Source: Proteobacteria bacterium UBA2363
Lineage (GTDB): Bacteria; Pseudomonadota; Gammaproteobacteria; Xanthomonadales; UBA2363
Direction: 5' to 3'
NCBI GenBank assembly: GCA_002344355.1
Contig: DDTN01000014.1
Location: forward strand, 62,001 to 126,000
DNA length: 64,000 bases
The translations under genes and the position numbers were made by a program. Each line of letters begins with the position of its first letter. The first letter of the stretch is position 1. Below, in pieces: positions 33,365 to 41,732 of the stretch. Under the pieces are notes generated by a model, which was not told the origin of the DNA, made no database searches, and saw only the letters and a list, made by a program, of their open reading frames with translations.

Positions 33365-35593
33365 ATGACTGCCTCTGCCCACACCCAGTACCGCTGCCGG
33401 CCGCTGCTCGCCGCGGCCACGATCCTTTCCCTGCTGCTGGCGCCCGCGGCCTACGCGGCCAACATCCTGGAGTCGGTCGACTACGTGGTCGCCGGCGGTG
33501 GCCGGGTCGACATCCGGATGAGCCTGGCCGAGGCCGGCATCGACGCCAGGGACTTCGCGACCGACTCGCCGGCGCGCATCGCCGTCGACCTGATCGACAC
33601 CCGCAACGCCTGGGCCGAGCGCCGCCTGCCGGTCGGCAGCGGCGCGGTCAGCGCGGTCTCGGCGGTGGAATCGGGTGGCCGCACGCGCCTGGTGGTCGAC
33701 CTGCTGCGCCCGGCCAGCTACGCGCTGCGCCAGGAAGGCCAGGTGCTGGTGCTCAGCGTCGAGTCGGGGGTGTCGGTGTCCGGCGGCTCGGCCACCATTT
33801 CCGCCGAGACCGACCCGACCAAGCGGCCGGCGATCGCCGCCCGCAACGAGCTCGACCGGGTCGACTTCCGCCGCGGCAGCAACGGCGAGGGACGGCTGCA
33901 GCTGGTGTTCACCGGCGAGAGCGTCGGCGCCGACATGCGCGAGTTCGGCAACCGCCTGCAGCTCGAGCTGGCCAACGTCCGCGTCCCCGAGCGCAACATC
34001 CGGCGCCTGGACGTGACCGACTTCGCCACCCCGGTGCAGTTCGTCGACATCCGGGCGGTCGGCGACAGCGGCGCGCGCATCGAGATCGGAACCACCGGCT
34101 CGATCCAGACCCTCGCCTACCAGACCGGCAACCAGTATGTCGTCGAGGTCGCCGAGCGGCGCGAGCCGACCGCCGCGGAGCGGCGACTGAAGGCGCCGGA
34201 GTATTCCGGCCAGCGGGTCACCTTCAACTTCCAGGACATCCCGGTCCGCTCGGTCCTGCAGCTGATCGCCGACGTCTCCGAGCTCAACGTGGTGGTCGCC
34301 GACAGCGTCCAGGGCAACATCACCCTGCGCCTGGTCAACGTGCCCTGGGACCAGGCGATGGACATCATCCTGCAGGCCAAGGGACTGGACAAGCGCACCC
34401 AGGGCAACGTCATCTGGATCGCGCCCCAGCAGGAGATCGCCAACCGCGAGAAGGAACTCGAGGACGCGCGCATCGCCATGGAGGAGCGCGCCGAGCTGAT
34501 CACCGACTACATCCCGATCAACTTCGGCAACGCCGAGGAGATCGCCAAGCTGCTGACCACCGAGAGCCAGCAGGCCCAGGGTGGCGGCGGCCAGACCAGC
34601 ACCGCGGCGCGCGGCTTCCTGTCGCCGCGCGGCAGCGTCTCCTTCGACCGCCGCACCAACACCCTGCTGGTCAACGACATCCCGGCCAAGCTGCAGGAGG
34701 TGCGCGAGCTGGTCGCCCTGCTCGACCGCCCGGTGCAGCAGGTCCTGATCGAGTCGCGCATCGTCATCGCCAACGAGAGCTTCGCCCGCGAGCTGGGCGC
34801 GCGCTTCGGCATCAGCGGTGCCCGCGAGGACGGCGAGGGCAACATCTTCAGCACCGCCGGCAGCGCCACCGGCACCGACCGGATGAGCGGCGAGGCGATC
34901 AACAACCGGATGACCGGGCGCAGCCGCGGCCTGCCGGTGTTCGTGCCCCCGGACAGCGCCGGCGATCCGATCCTGGCGCCCTCGCTCGGCGAGCGGCTGA
35001 ACTTCAACCTGCCGGTGAGCACGCCGGGCGCCGGCAGCTTCGCGCTCGCCATCCTCGGCGCCGACTACCTGCTCGACCTCGAGCTGTCCGCCCTGCAGGC
35101 CGAGGGTCGTGGCGAGGTGGTCTCCAACCCCCGCGTGATTACCGCCAACCAGCAGGAGGCCGTGATCAAGCAGGGCCGCGAGGAGGGTTACCAGACCACC
35201 CAGGTGGCCGGCGGCGTGGTCCAGACCACGGTCAACTTCAAGGAGATCCTGCTGGAGCTGCGGGTCACGCCGACGATCACCAACGATGGCCGCGTGTTCC
35301 TGGCCCTCAACGTCAAGAAGGACGAGGTCGCCGAGCGCATCCAGACCCCGCAGGGCACAATCCCGTCGATCACCAAGCGCGAGATCAACACCGCGGTGCT
35401 GGTCCAGAACGGCGAGACCGTCGTGCTCGGTGGCGTCTACGAGATCTCTTCGGAGGAATCCCTTCAGAAGGTTCCGCTGCTCGGCGACGTGCCGGTCCTC
35501 GGCAACCTGTTCCGCAACAAGAACCGCCGGATGTCGAAGGCAGAGCTGCTGATCTTCGTCACGCCGAAACTGCTGCGCGAGACGCTGCAGTAA
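33365..35593 (+). CDS. pilQ: Type IV pilus secretin PilQ
   Basis: 742 aa outer-membrane secretin through which the pilus leaves the cell. Signal peptide (LLAAATILSLLLAPAAYA). One or two AMIN domains for peptidoglycan binding occupy residues about 25-250 (DFATDSPARIAVDLIDTRN; MREFGNRLQLELANVRV). Then an STN/N0 domain (VTFNFQDIPVRSVLQLIADV), an N1 domain, and the secretin core with LDRPVQQVLIESRIVIANES, NPRVITANQQEAVIKQG and VPLLGDVPVLGNLFRNK. The order matches PilQ of Xanthomonas and Pseudomonas. Confidence 0.96.
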   Translation: MTASAHTQYRCRPLLAAATILSLLLAPAAYAANILESVDYVVAGGGRVDIRMSLAEAGIDARDFATDSPARIAVDLIDTRNAWAERRLPVGSGAVSAVSAVESGGRTRLVVDLLRPASYALRQEGQVLVLSVESGVSVSGGSATISAETDPTKRPAIAARNELDRVDFRRGSNGEGRLQLVFTGESVGADMREFGNRLQLELANVRVPERNIRRLDVTDFATPVQFVDIRAVGDSGARIEIGTTGSIQTLAYQTGNQYVVEVAERREPTAAERRLKAPEYSGQRVTFNFQDIPVRSVLQLIADVSELNVVVADSVQGNITLRLVNVPWDQAMDIILQAKGLDKRTQGNVIWIAPQQEIANREKELEDARIAMEERAELITDYIPINFGNAEEIAKLLTTESQQAQGGGGQTSTAARGFLSPRGSVSFDRRTNTLLVNDIPAKLQEVRELVALLDRPVQQVLIESRIVIANESFARELGARFGISGAREDGEGNIFSTAGSATGTDRMSGEAINNRMTGRSRGLPVFVPPDSAGDPILAPSLGERLNFNLPVSTPGAGSFALAILGADYLLDLELSALQAEGRGEVVSNPRVITANQQEAVIKQGREEGYQTTQVAGGVVQTTVNFKEILLELRVTPTITNDGRVFLALNVKKDEVAERIQTPQGTIPSITKREINTAVLVQNGETVVLGGVYEISSEESLQKVPLLGDVPVLGNLFRNKNRRMSKAELLIFVTPKLLRETLQ

Positions 35594-35641
35594 CCGCGCC
35601 CGGAATTCCCAGACATGTTCAAAGCAAGCTTGGAGAACAAG

Positions 35642-38194
35642 ATGATCCGCGCCCTGCAACGGCTCGTTCCCCTCCTCGGCAGCCTGGCGCTGGTCGCCTG
35701 TGGCGGCGGCGGCAGTGACTCCGGTGGTGCCATCCAGCCGCCGCAGACCGTCAGCGTCGCCGTCTCCAGCAGCCAGTCCACCCTGGGTGTCAACTCGTTG
35801 TCCGACATCGTCGTCAACGTCACCCGCCGCGGCACCGGGGTGCCGGACGGCACCGTGGTCAGCCTCAGCGTCGACAACCCGGCGCTCGGCCAGGTCGGCG
35901 CCGCCAGCGGCGACAACCAGGCCTTCAACAACAGCGCCCAGGCGGCCACCGCCGGCGGCGTCGCCCGGTTCCGGTTCAAGAGCACCCGCCAGACCGGCAC
36001 CGTGGTGGTGCGCGCGTCGGTCAACGACCCGCAGACGCCGTCCGTGAACATCACCGGGCAGACCAGCATCAGCCTGAACGGCGGCCCCAGCAACGACAAC
36101 CGGCTGACCATGGTCGCCGACCGCACCCAGATCCCGATCAACCTCGAGGGCGTGCCGCCGAGCTGCCGCGGCTACCCCTATCAGGCCGAGGTCGTGGTGA
36201 CCTGGCGCAACCTGCGCGGCGAGCTGGTCACCCTGCCGGTCGACGACGACGCCATGCGCGCCTCCTGGACCTCGGCCGCCAACGTCGGCGCCCTGGGCAT
36301 CCCGGACGACCCGGAAACCACGGACATCAACGAATGCGAGCTGTTCCTGGCGTCCACCGGGCTGGCCCTGAACGCCGGTCGCGCCACCGTGTTCGCACGG
36401 TCCCTGGGCTTCCAGGGCACCGGCACCCTGACCGTCGGCGTCCGCGACCTCGACACCGGCGAGGACCTCAGCGCCGAGATGGAGTTCACCATGATCTCCG
36501 GCGTGCCCAACATGCCGGCCTCCCTGGACATCGTGCCGCAGGGATCCGCCTCCTACGTGCAGACCGACCGCGCCGTGCGCGTGTTCGTCAACGACGGCGC
36601 CGGCAGCCCGGTGCCGAACCCGGAGCAGGGCGGCGTCGCCTGGAACAACGTCCGCCTGGAGATCCTCAATCCCCAGGGCGAGCGCCTGCGCACCACCAGT
36701 GCCTCCGGCGCGACCCAGGAAGGCACCGTGGTGAACACCCGTACCGCCAACGGCATCGCCAGCGCGATCTTCATCTCCTCGACGCGCGAGGGCCCGGTGA
36801 CGCTGCGCGCAACCGCCGACCGCGCCGACAACAACATCGACAACGGCATCCAGAACGCGGTGACCGCCGAGAACACCATCGTGGTCTCCGACGGCCAGCT
36901 GTTCAGCCTGACCATCACCAGTCCGTTCATCGACTCGCTGTTCGTCAACGAGTCGGACTTCGGTGGCGCCCCGGACGGTAGCTACAGCGTGATCATGAGC
37001 GCGGTCGCCACCGACCGCCTCGGCAACCCGGTTCGTCCCGGCACCGTGATTGACTTCGGCCTGATCGACGCGCCCATCCAGGGGGCGCCCGACGGCGGCT
37101 CCGGCCCGTTCGCGATCTCCGGCGGCAATGGCGATCCGCAGGAGGGCGGCACCCTGTTCACCGCCGCCAACGGCGCCTTCACCACCGCTGGCGGCGGCGC
37201 CGGTCCCGGCGATGCCCTGGTGCTGTTCGGGCGTAGCGTCGCCGGCAACCGCGACCTGGAGATGGCGCGGGTGATCCAGAGCGTGACCGGTCCGGGCAGC
37301 CTGACCGTGACCCGCCGGTTCAACCTCAACGACGACACCGGCGGCAGCGTCAACAACGGCGGCGTCATCCCGTACGCGATCGGCCGCGCGACCATCGGCA
37401 ACATCGGCCAGAGCGCCGCCACCAACGACCTTGGCGTGGCGACCACCCTGATGACCTACCCGGTCTCGCGCCTGGGCGCCAGCGTCATCGTCTGGGCGCA
37501 GGGCAACGGCCGCGTGGTGGCCGGCGAGCCGAAGACCGTCGCCGACGTCGAGCTGACCGCCTATCCGGCGGCCGGTCCGGCAAACCTCGTGGCGGTGCCG
37601 GAGGTGATCAGCGCCAACACCCCGGCCCAGGTCACGGTCTGCCTGAGCGACGCCAACGACGTGCCGGTCCGCGGCGCCAGCATCGGCTTCGCGTTCCAGG
37701 CCCTGGGCGGCGGCACCGGCACCGCGAACGGTGCGGCGTCGGGCACGGTCGGACCGACCCAGGCGAACGGCTGCGTCGCCGTGGCGGTGTCGACGCTCGG
37801 CATCGACGCGGGCTCCGGCCAGCCGGCGCTGGTGTTCTTCGCGTTCGGCGCCCAGGCGGTGGTCGAGATCGAGGGCGGCAACGAGCCGGAGCCGCCGAGC
37901 CCGGCGGTCAACCTGGTGATCAACATCGAGGGCACCGGTACCGGCAACGTGGCGATCAGCAGCAGCTCGACCGGCTTCTCGCCGTCGCGCCCGGGTGGCA
38001 ACGCCTCGTGCCTGTACGACGATGCCCCGTGCACGATCGGCATGACCCAGGGGGCGACCGCGGGACTGACCGCGCAGCCGACCGGCGGGTCCGTGTTCGT
38101 CGCGTGGAGCGGCGACTGCACCGGCACCAACGTCGCCACCTCGGTGGTGATGAGCTCGCCGCGCACCTGCACGGCGACCTTCAACGCGCCCTGA
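35642..38194 (+). CDS. Large Ig-like-repeat lipoprotein
   Basis: 850 aa from ATG 35642 (GGAG six bases upstream; in-frame ATG 35615 lengthens the signal peptide needlessly). Lipobox LALVACGGGGSD, lipidated Cys20. The rest is beta-rich with repeated bacterial Ig-like (Big_1/invasin-type) features: NSLSDIVVNVTRRGTGVPDG, VARFRFKSTRQTGTVVVRAS, AVRVFVNDGAGSPV, ATDRLGNPVRPGTVIDFGL, TVCLSDANDVPVRGASIGF. The last about 80 residues form a divergent InlB/Flg_new_2-type repeat (FVAWSGDCTG...CTATF). Located 48 bases after pilQ and ending at a terminator, so it may be cotranscribed with the pilus genes. Likely outer-membrane anchored, possibly an adhesin; no catalytic motif. Confidence 0.82.
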   Translation: MIRALQRLVPLLGSLALVACGGGGSDSGGAIQPPQTVSVAVSSSQSTLGVNSLSDIVVNVTRRGTGVPDGTVVSLSVDNPALGQVGAASGDNQAFNNSAQAATAGGVARFRFKSTRQTGTVVVRASVNDPQTPSVNITGQTSISLNGGPSNDNRLTMVADRTQIPINLEGVPPSCRGYPYQAEVVVTWRNLRGELVTLPVDDDAMRASWTSAANVGALGIPDDPETTDINECELFLASTGLALNAGRATVFARSLGFQGTGTLTVGVRDLDTGEDLSAEMEFTMISGVPNMPASLDIVPQGSASYVQTDRAVRVFVNDGAGSPVPNPEQGGVAWNNVRLEILNPQGERLRTTSASGATQEGTVVNTRTANGIASAIFISSTREGPVTLRATADRADNNIDNGIQNAVTAENTIVVSDGQLFSLTITSPFIDSLFVNESDFGGAPDGSYSVIMSAVATDRLGNPVRPGTVIDFGLIDAPIQGAPDGGSGPFAISGGNGDPQEGGTLFTAANGAFTTAGGGAGPGDALVLFGRSVAGNRDLEMARVIQSVTGPGSLTVTRRFNLNDDTGGSVNNGGVIPYAIGRATIGNIGQSAATNDLGVATTLMTYPVSRLGASVIVWAQGNGRVVAGEPKTVADVELTAYPAAGPANLVAVPEVISANTPAQVTVCLSDANDVPVRGASIGFAFQALGGGTGTANGAASGTVGPTQANGCVAVAVSTLGIDAGSGQPALVFFAFGAQAVVEIEGGNEPEPPSPAVNLVINIEGTGTGNVAISSSSTGFSPSRPGGNASCLYDDAPCTIGMTQGATAGLTAQPTGGSVFVAWSGDCTGTNVATSVVMSSPRTCTATFNAP

Positions 38195-38216
38195 TCCCAA
38201 GCAGGCGCCTGATCGG

Positions 38217-38247
38217 GATGCCCGGCTCCGGCCGGGCATCTTCGTTT
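38217..38247 (+). terminator. Rho-independent terminator after the pil region
   Basis: Perfect ten-base stem GATGCCCGGC (38217-38226), loop TCCG, GCCGGGCATC (38231-38240), followed by TTCGTTT. It lies 23 bases after the stop of the Ig-like lipoprotein and is the clearest terminator in the window. Confidence 0.8.
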
Positions 38248-38286
38248 CCGGGGCGTGACGGCGGCCGTGCCCCCGCCGAATGCCGC

Positions 38287-38292
38287 TACCAT
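38287..38292 (+). promoter_or_regulatory. Candidate -10 element for the symporter
   Basis: TACCAT in GCTACCATTCC, 45 bases before ATG 38337. GGAG (38326-38329) is the ribosome binding site. Confidence 0.3.
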
Positions 38293-38336
38293 TCCCGGGT
38301 CCCGCGCACGGGCGGGCGACGCGACGGAGTGGGCCG

Positions 38337-39632
38337 ATGCCGCTGCACACCAAGATGCTGATCGGATTCCTGGTCGGCCTGTTCGGCGGCATCGCCGCCT
38401 ACACCCTGGCGGCGGACGCTCCCTGGCTGAATGCCCTGATCGACTGGGTCACCTACCCGGCCGGGCAGATCTTCCTGCGCCTGCTGTTCATGCTGGTGGT
38501 GCCCCTGGTGTTCTCGGCGCTGGTGCTGGGCGTGATCGAGATCGGCGACGTCAAGTCGCTGGGCCGGATCGGCGGCCGGACGCTGCTGTGGATCCTGCTG
38601 GTCACCGCATTGGCTGCGCTGATCGGCCTGGTCGCCGTCAACCTCCTGCAACCCGGACGCGGCCTGCCGCCCGAGGTCGCCCAGTCGCTCATGGAGCAGG
38701 GCTCCATGCAGGCCTCCGACATCGCCGCCCGCGGGGAGAGCGTGCGCGCCAGCGACCTGCTGCTGAACATGGTGCCGCGCAGCGTGGTCGACGCCGCTGC
38801 GCGCAACGACCTGATCGGCCTGATCCTGTTCGCCCTGCTGGTGGGCCTGGCCGCTGCGGTGATCCGCAGCCCCGCCACGGAGGCGTTCCGCCATACCGTG
38901 CAGGGGCTGTACGAGATCAGCCTGAAGCTGATCGAGTGGGTGATCCGGCTCGCCCCCTACGCGGTCGCGGCGCTGCTGTTCACGATCACCGCCCGGCTCG
39001 GCTGGGACGTGCTGGCGCAACTCGCCCGCTACGTCGGTACCGTGGTGCTCGCGCTCGCCGTGCACATGTTCGTGGTCTTCCCGATCCTGCTGCGCACCCT
39101 GGGCGGTGTGTCGCCGCTGTGGTTCTTCAGGCAGATCCAGCCGGTCATGCTGACCGCGTTCTCCACCTCCTCGAGCAGCGCCACCCTGCCGACCACGCTG
39201 AAGGCCGCCGAGGAGCGCCTGGGGGCGCCGCGGCACGTGGCGCGCTTCGTGTGCACGCTGGGCGCCACCGCAAACATGAACGGCACCGCGCTGTTCGAGG
39301 GCGTCACGGTCCTGTTCCTGGCGCAGTTCTTCGGCGTCGAGCTGACCCTGCTCCAGCAGCTCCTGGTCCTGGTCCTGTGCATCCTGGGCAGCGTCGGCGC
39401 AGCCGGCGTGCCGGGCGGCTCGTTGCCGGTGATCGCCATGATCCTTGCGATGTTCGGCATACCGCCCGAGGGCATCGGTCTGATCCTCGGCGTCGACCGC
39501 TTCCTCGACATGTGCCGGACCACGGTGAACGTCGGGGGCGACCTGGTCGGCACCATGGTCATCGCCCGGGGCGAGTCGGCCAGCGGCGGCGACGTCGCCA
39601 CGGTGCCCCGGGGCGGACCGCCGCCGGGTTGA
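38337..39632 (+). CDS. Dicarboxylate/amino acid:cation symporter (DAACS family)
   Basis: 431 aa inner-membrane carrier of the glutamate transporter fold, eight spans plus two re-entrant loops. Signature elements: serine-rich HP1 loop AFSTSSSSATLPTTLKAAEE, TM7 motif GATANMNGTALFEGVTVLF and HP2 loop AAGVPGGSLPVIAMIL, then GVDRFLDMCRTTVNVGGDL with the substrate-binding Asp, Arg and Asn residues. In this group R-T-T-x-N-V often goes with glutamate/aspartate or C4-dicarboxylate uptake driven by H+ or Na+; the exact substrate is not decidable. Start ATG 38337 (MPLHTKMLIGFLVG) has GGAG seven bases upstream. Confidence 0.93.
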   Translation: MPLHTKMLIGFLVGLFGGIAAYTLAADAPWLNALIDWVTYPAGQIFLRLLFMLVVPLVFSALVLGVIEIGDVKSLGRIGGRTLLWILLVTALAALIGLVAVNLLQPGRGLPPEVAQSLMEQGSMQASDIAARGESVRASDLLLNMVPRSVVDAAARNDLIGLILFALLVGLAAAVIRSPATEAFRHTVQGLYEISLKLIEWVIRLAPYAVAALLFTITARLGWDVLAQLARYVGTVVLALAVHMFVVFPILLRTLGGVSPLWFFRQIQPVMLTAFSTSSSSATLPTTLKAAEERLGAPRHVARFVCTLGATANMNGTALFEGVTVLFLAQFFGVELTLLQQLLVLVLCILGSVGAAGVPGGSLPVIAMILAMFGIPPEGIGLILGVDRFLDMCRTTVNVGGDLVGTMVIARGESASGGDVATVPRGGPPPG

Positions 39633-39635
39633 GGC

Positions 39636-41684
39636 GTGTCCGGTCGCCTGGTCCTCGTGGTGCTGGCCGGCGTGCTGCCGGCGGTCGCCCAGGCCCTGGA
39701 CGGATCACCGCCCTGGCGGATCTGGGCGGATCCGCTGGCGCTGGCCATCGATCGCGACGACCACGCGGTGGTGCTGAGGTCCAGCTTCAGCCCGGAGCCG
39801 TGCGTGTACGACGCCGCCGGCCGGGTGCTGCCGGGCCATCTCGACTGCCGCTACGACCATCTGTACCGGCCGCTGGCGCGGCACCGCTACCTGCGCCAGC
39901 AGGGATCCGAACTCGTCCTCGCCGAGGAGGCGGGCGCAGGCGCGCTGGTCCGCGTCTGGATGACCACCGGCGACGGCTTCAGCGGCGATTTCCCGGCCGA
40001 CCTGCGCCTGCGCATCCGGCTCGACGGCAACCCCATCCCCTACGTCGACCTGCCGGTCCGGCAATGGTTCGACGGCAGCGCCTGGCCATTCCTGCCACCC
40101 CTGGTCGGCGACCGCCATAGCGGTGCAGGCGCCGGCTTCGCCTACCTGCCGATCGCGTTCCGTTCCGGTATGGAGGTCACCCTGGCCGGGCCGGCGGCGA
40201 GCATCGACCAGGCGCGGATCTGGTACCAGTTCACCGTCGTCCGGGCCGGGAGGACGGCGGCCGCGGTGGCCAGCGGCCTGCCCGCCGACCTGGAGGACTG
40301 GCGCCGGTTCATGGCGACCGAGCCGGGACGGTATCCGTGGCCGCAGGCGCCGGAGTGGACCTCGACGCGGGTCACGCTGCCGGTCGGCGCCGAGGCGGAC
40401 CTGGGCAAGCGTTCCGGCAGCGGTGCCCTGCTCGCGTTGCGGCTGCGGCCGGACCCGCCCGGGGCCTGGCAGGACCTGCGCCTGGCGGTCACCGTCGACG
40501 GCGAGCAGCGCATCGACCTGCCCCTGACGCGCGTGTTCGGCAGCGACACGCAACAGCCCGGTCCGGTGCGCAGCCTGCTGATCGGTGAGGACGACCACGG
40601 CTTCGGCTACCTGTACCTGCCGCAGCCGTTCCATGAGCATGTGAGCCTGCGGCTGGCCAACCCCGGTCCGCTCGCGGTGGCCGTCGACGCCGAACTGGCC
40701 TGGTCGGCGGCGCCGGCGCCGGAGGGCGCCCTGCCCCTGTCCGCGCTGGCCCTCGGACAGTGCCTGGCGGGCGGCCGGCACGACCCCGATGCCGCGCTGC
40801 TGCGCCGGCAGGGCAGGGGGCGCTGGGTGGCCCTGCTGGTCGACCAGCGAAACCAGGCCGAGGACGACGCCAACTACCTCGAGGGCGACGAACGGCTGTA
40901 CCTGGACGGCTCGCCCCATCCGGTGTGGCATGGCACCGGCGTCGAGGACTTCTTCAACGGCGGCTTCTACTTCGATCGCGGCGGCTACGGCCACCGCCAC
41001 GCCCTGGCGTTGTCGGGCGCGCCCTGGCACCGGCTCGTGGCGGGCGTGCCGGTGCGCTCGCGCATGTACCGCCTGAACCTGCTCGACGCCGTGCCGTTCC
41101 AGGCCGGCCTGGACCTGCGCGCGGAACGCGGCGCCTATGGCGACCAGGCGATGTGCGTCGATGGCGTGGCCTGGGCCTACCACGCGCCCGGCGTCGGCCG
41201 CGCGGCGGTGGCCAGGCTCGACCTCGCCGACCCGGCAAGCGTGGCGGCCGCGGACTACCAGGCGCCGGCGGGCGCAACCTGCGCGCCGCTGGACGCGGCA
41301 TTCGCCGACGAGCCGCCGACCCGCCATGTCGGCCGGGTCTGCACCTTCACCGGCGGCGCGTCGCGCTTCCGCTTCGCCTTGGGGCAGCCCGGCCAATCGT
41401 TCTGGCTGCGTCGGCGCTTCGACGGCATGAACGGCGGGCAGGCTGCCACGGTGCTGCTTGACGAGCAGCCGGTGGCACGCATCCCGTTCGCCATGGCGAA
41501 CCCGCATCGTCGCTGGCAGGAGGTCGAGGTGCCGCTGGACCTGCCGCCGCGGCCGGCGGGCGCGACGCTCGACCTGCGCGTGGTCCCGGACGACCCGCAC
41601 GCGCCGTTCCGCGAAGCGCGGTATGTGTTGCTGGCGCGGGCGGGCGATGCCCTGTTCGATGCGGACTTCGAACCGGGCGGTTGA
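39636..41684 (+). CDS. Secreted GH172-like (DUF2961) glycoside hydrolase
   Basis: 682 aa. Signal peptide LVLVVLAGVLPAVAQA. The DUF2961/GH172 core shows VRVWMTTGDGFSGDFPADLR, PYVDLPVRQWFDG, then NYLEGDERLYLDGSPHPVWH and GTGVEDFFNGGFYFDRGGYG, the last being the best conserved GH172 string with an acidic residue expected at the active site. The known members act on difructose dianhydride or on arabinofuranosides such as D-arabinan; the substrate here is unknown. The region after residue about 500 looks like an extra beta-sandwich, and the C-terminus is LFDADFEPGG, resembling the LIFADGF end of the neighbouring gene. GTG 39636 lies four bases after the symporter stop. Confidence 0.75.
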   Translation: MSGRLVLVVLAGVLPAVAQALDGSPPWRIWADPLALAIDRDDHAVVLRSSFSPEPCVYDAAGRVLPGHLDCRYDHLYRPLARHRYLRQQGSELVLAEEAGAGALVRVWMTTGDGFSGDFPADLRLRIRLDGNPIPYVDLPVRQWFDGSAWPFLPPLVGDRHSGAGAGFAYLPIAFRSGMEVTLAGPAASIDQARIWYQFTVVRAGRTAAAVASGLPADLEDWRRFMATEPGRYPWPQAPEWTSTRVTLPVGAEADLGKRSGSGALLALRLRPDPPGAWQDLRLAVTVDGEQRIDLPLTRVFGSDTQQPGPVRSLLIGEDDHGFGYLYLPQPFHEHVSLRLANPGPLAVAVDAELAWSAAPAPEGALPLSALALGQCLAGGRHDPDAALLRRQGRGRWVALLVDQRNQAEDDANYLEGDERLYLDGSPHPVWHGTGVEDFFNGGFYFDRGGYGHRHALALSGAPWHRLVAGVPVRSRMYRLNLLDAVPFQAGLDLRAERGAYGDQAMCVDGVAWAYHAPGVGRAAVARLDLADPASVAAADYQAPAGATCAPLDAAFADEPPTRHVGRVCTFTGGASRFRFALGQPGQSFWLRRRFDGMNGGQAATVLLDEQPVARIPFAMANPHRRWQEVEVPLDLPPRPAGATLDLRVVPDDPHAPFREARYVLLARAGDALFDADFEPGG

Positions 41685-41732
41685 ACGGCCGCACCGCGGT
41701 TGCCGTGCATCCCGGCGGGAGGCGAGAACGGA

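Noticed and set aside
33251..38392. Very long minus-strand open frame opposite pilQ and the Ig-like lipoprotein
   Set aside because: Composition is His/Asp/Arg/Gly-rich without motifs, the mirror pattern of GC-rich coding DNA; both genes on the plus strand are well supported.
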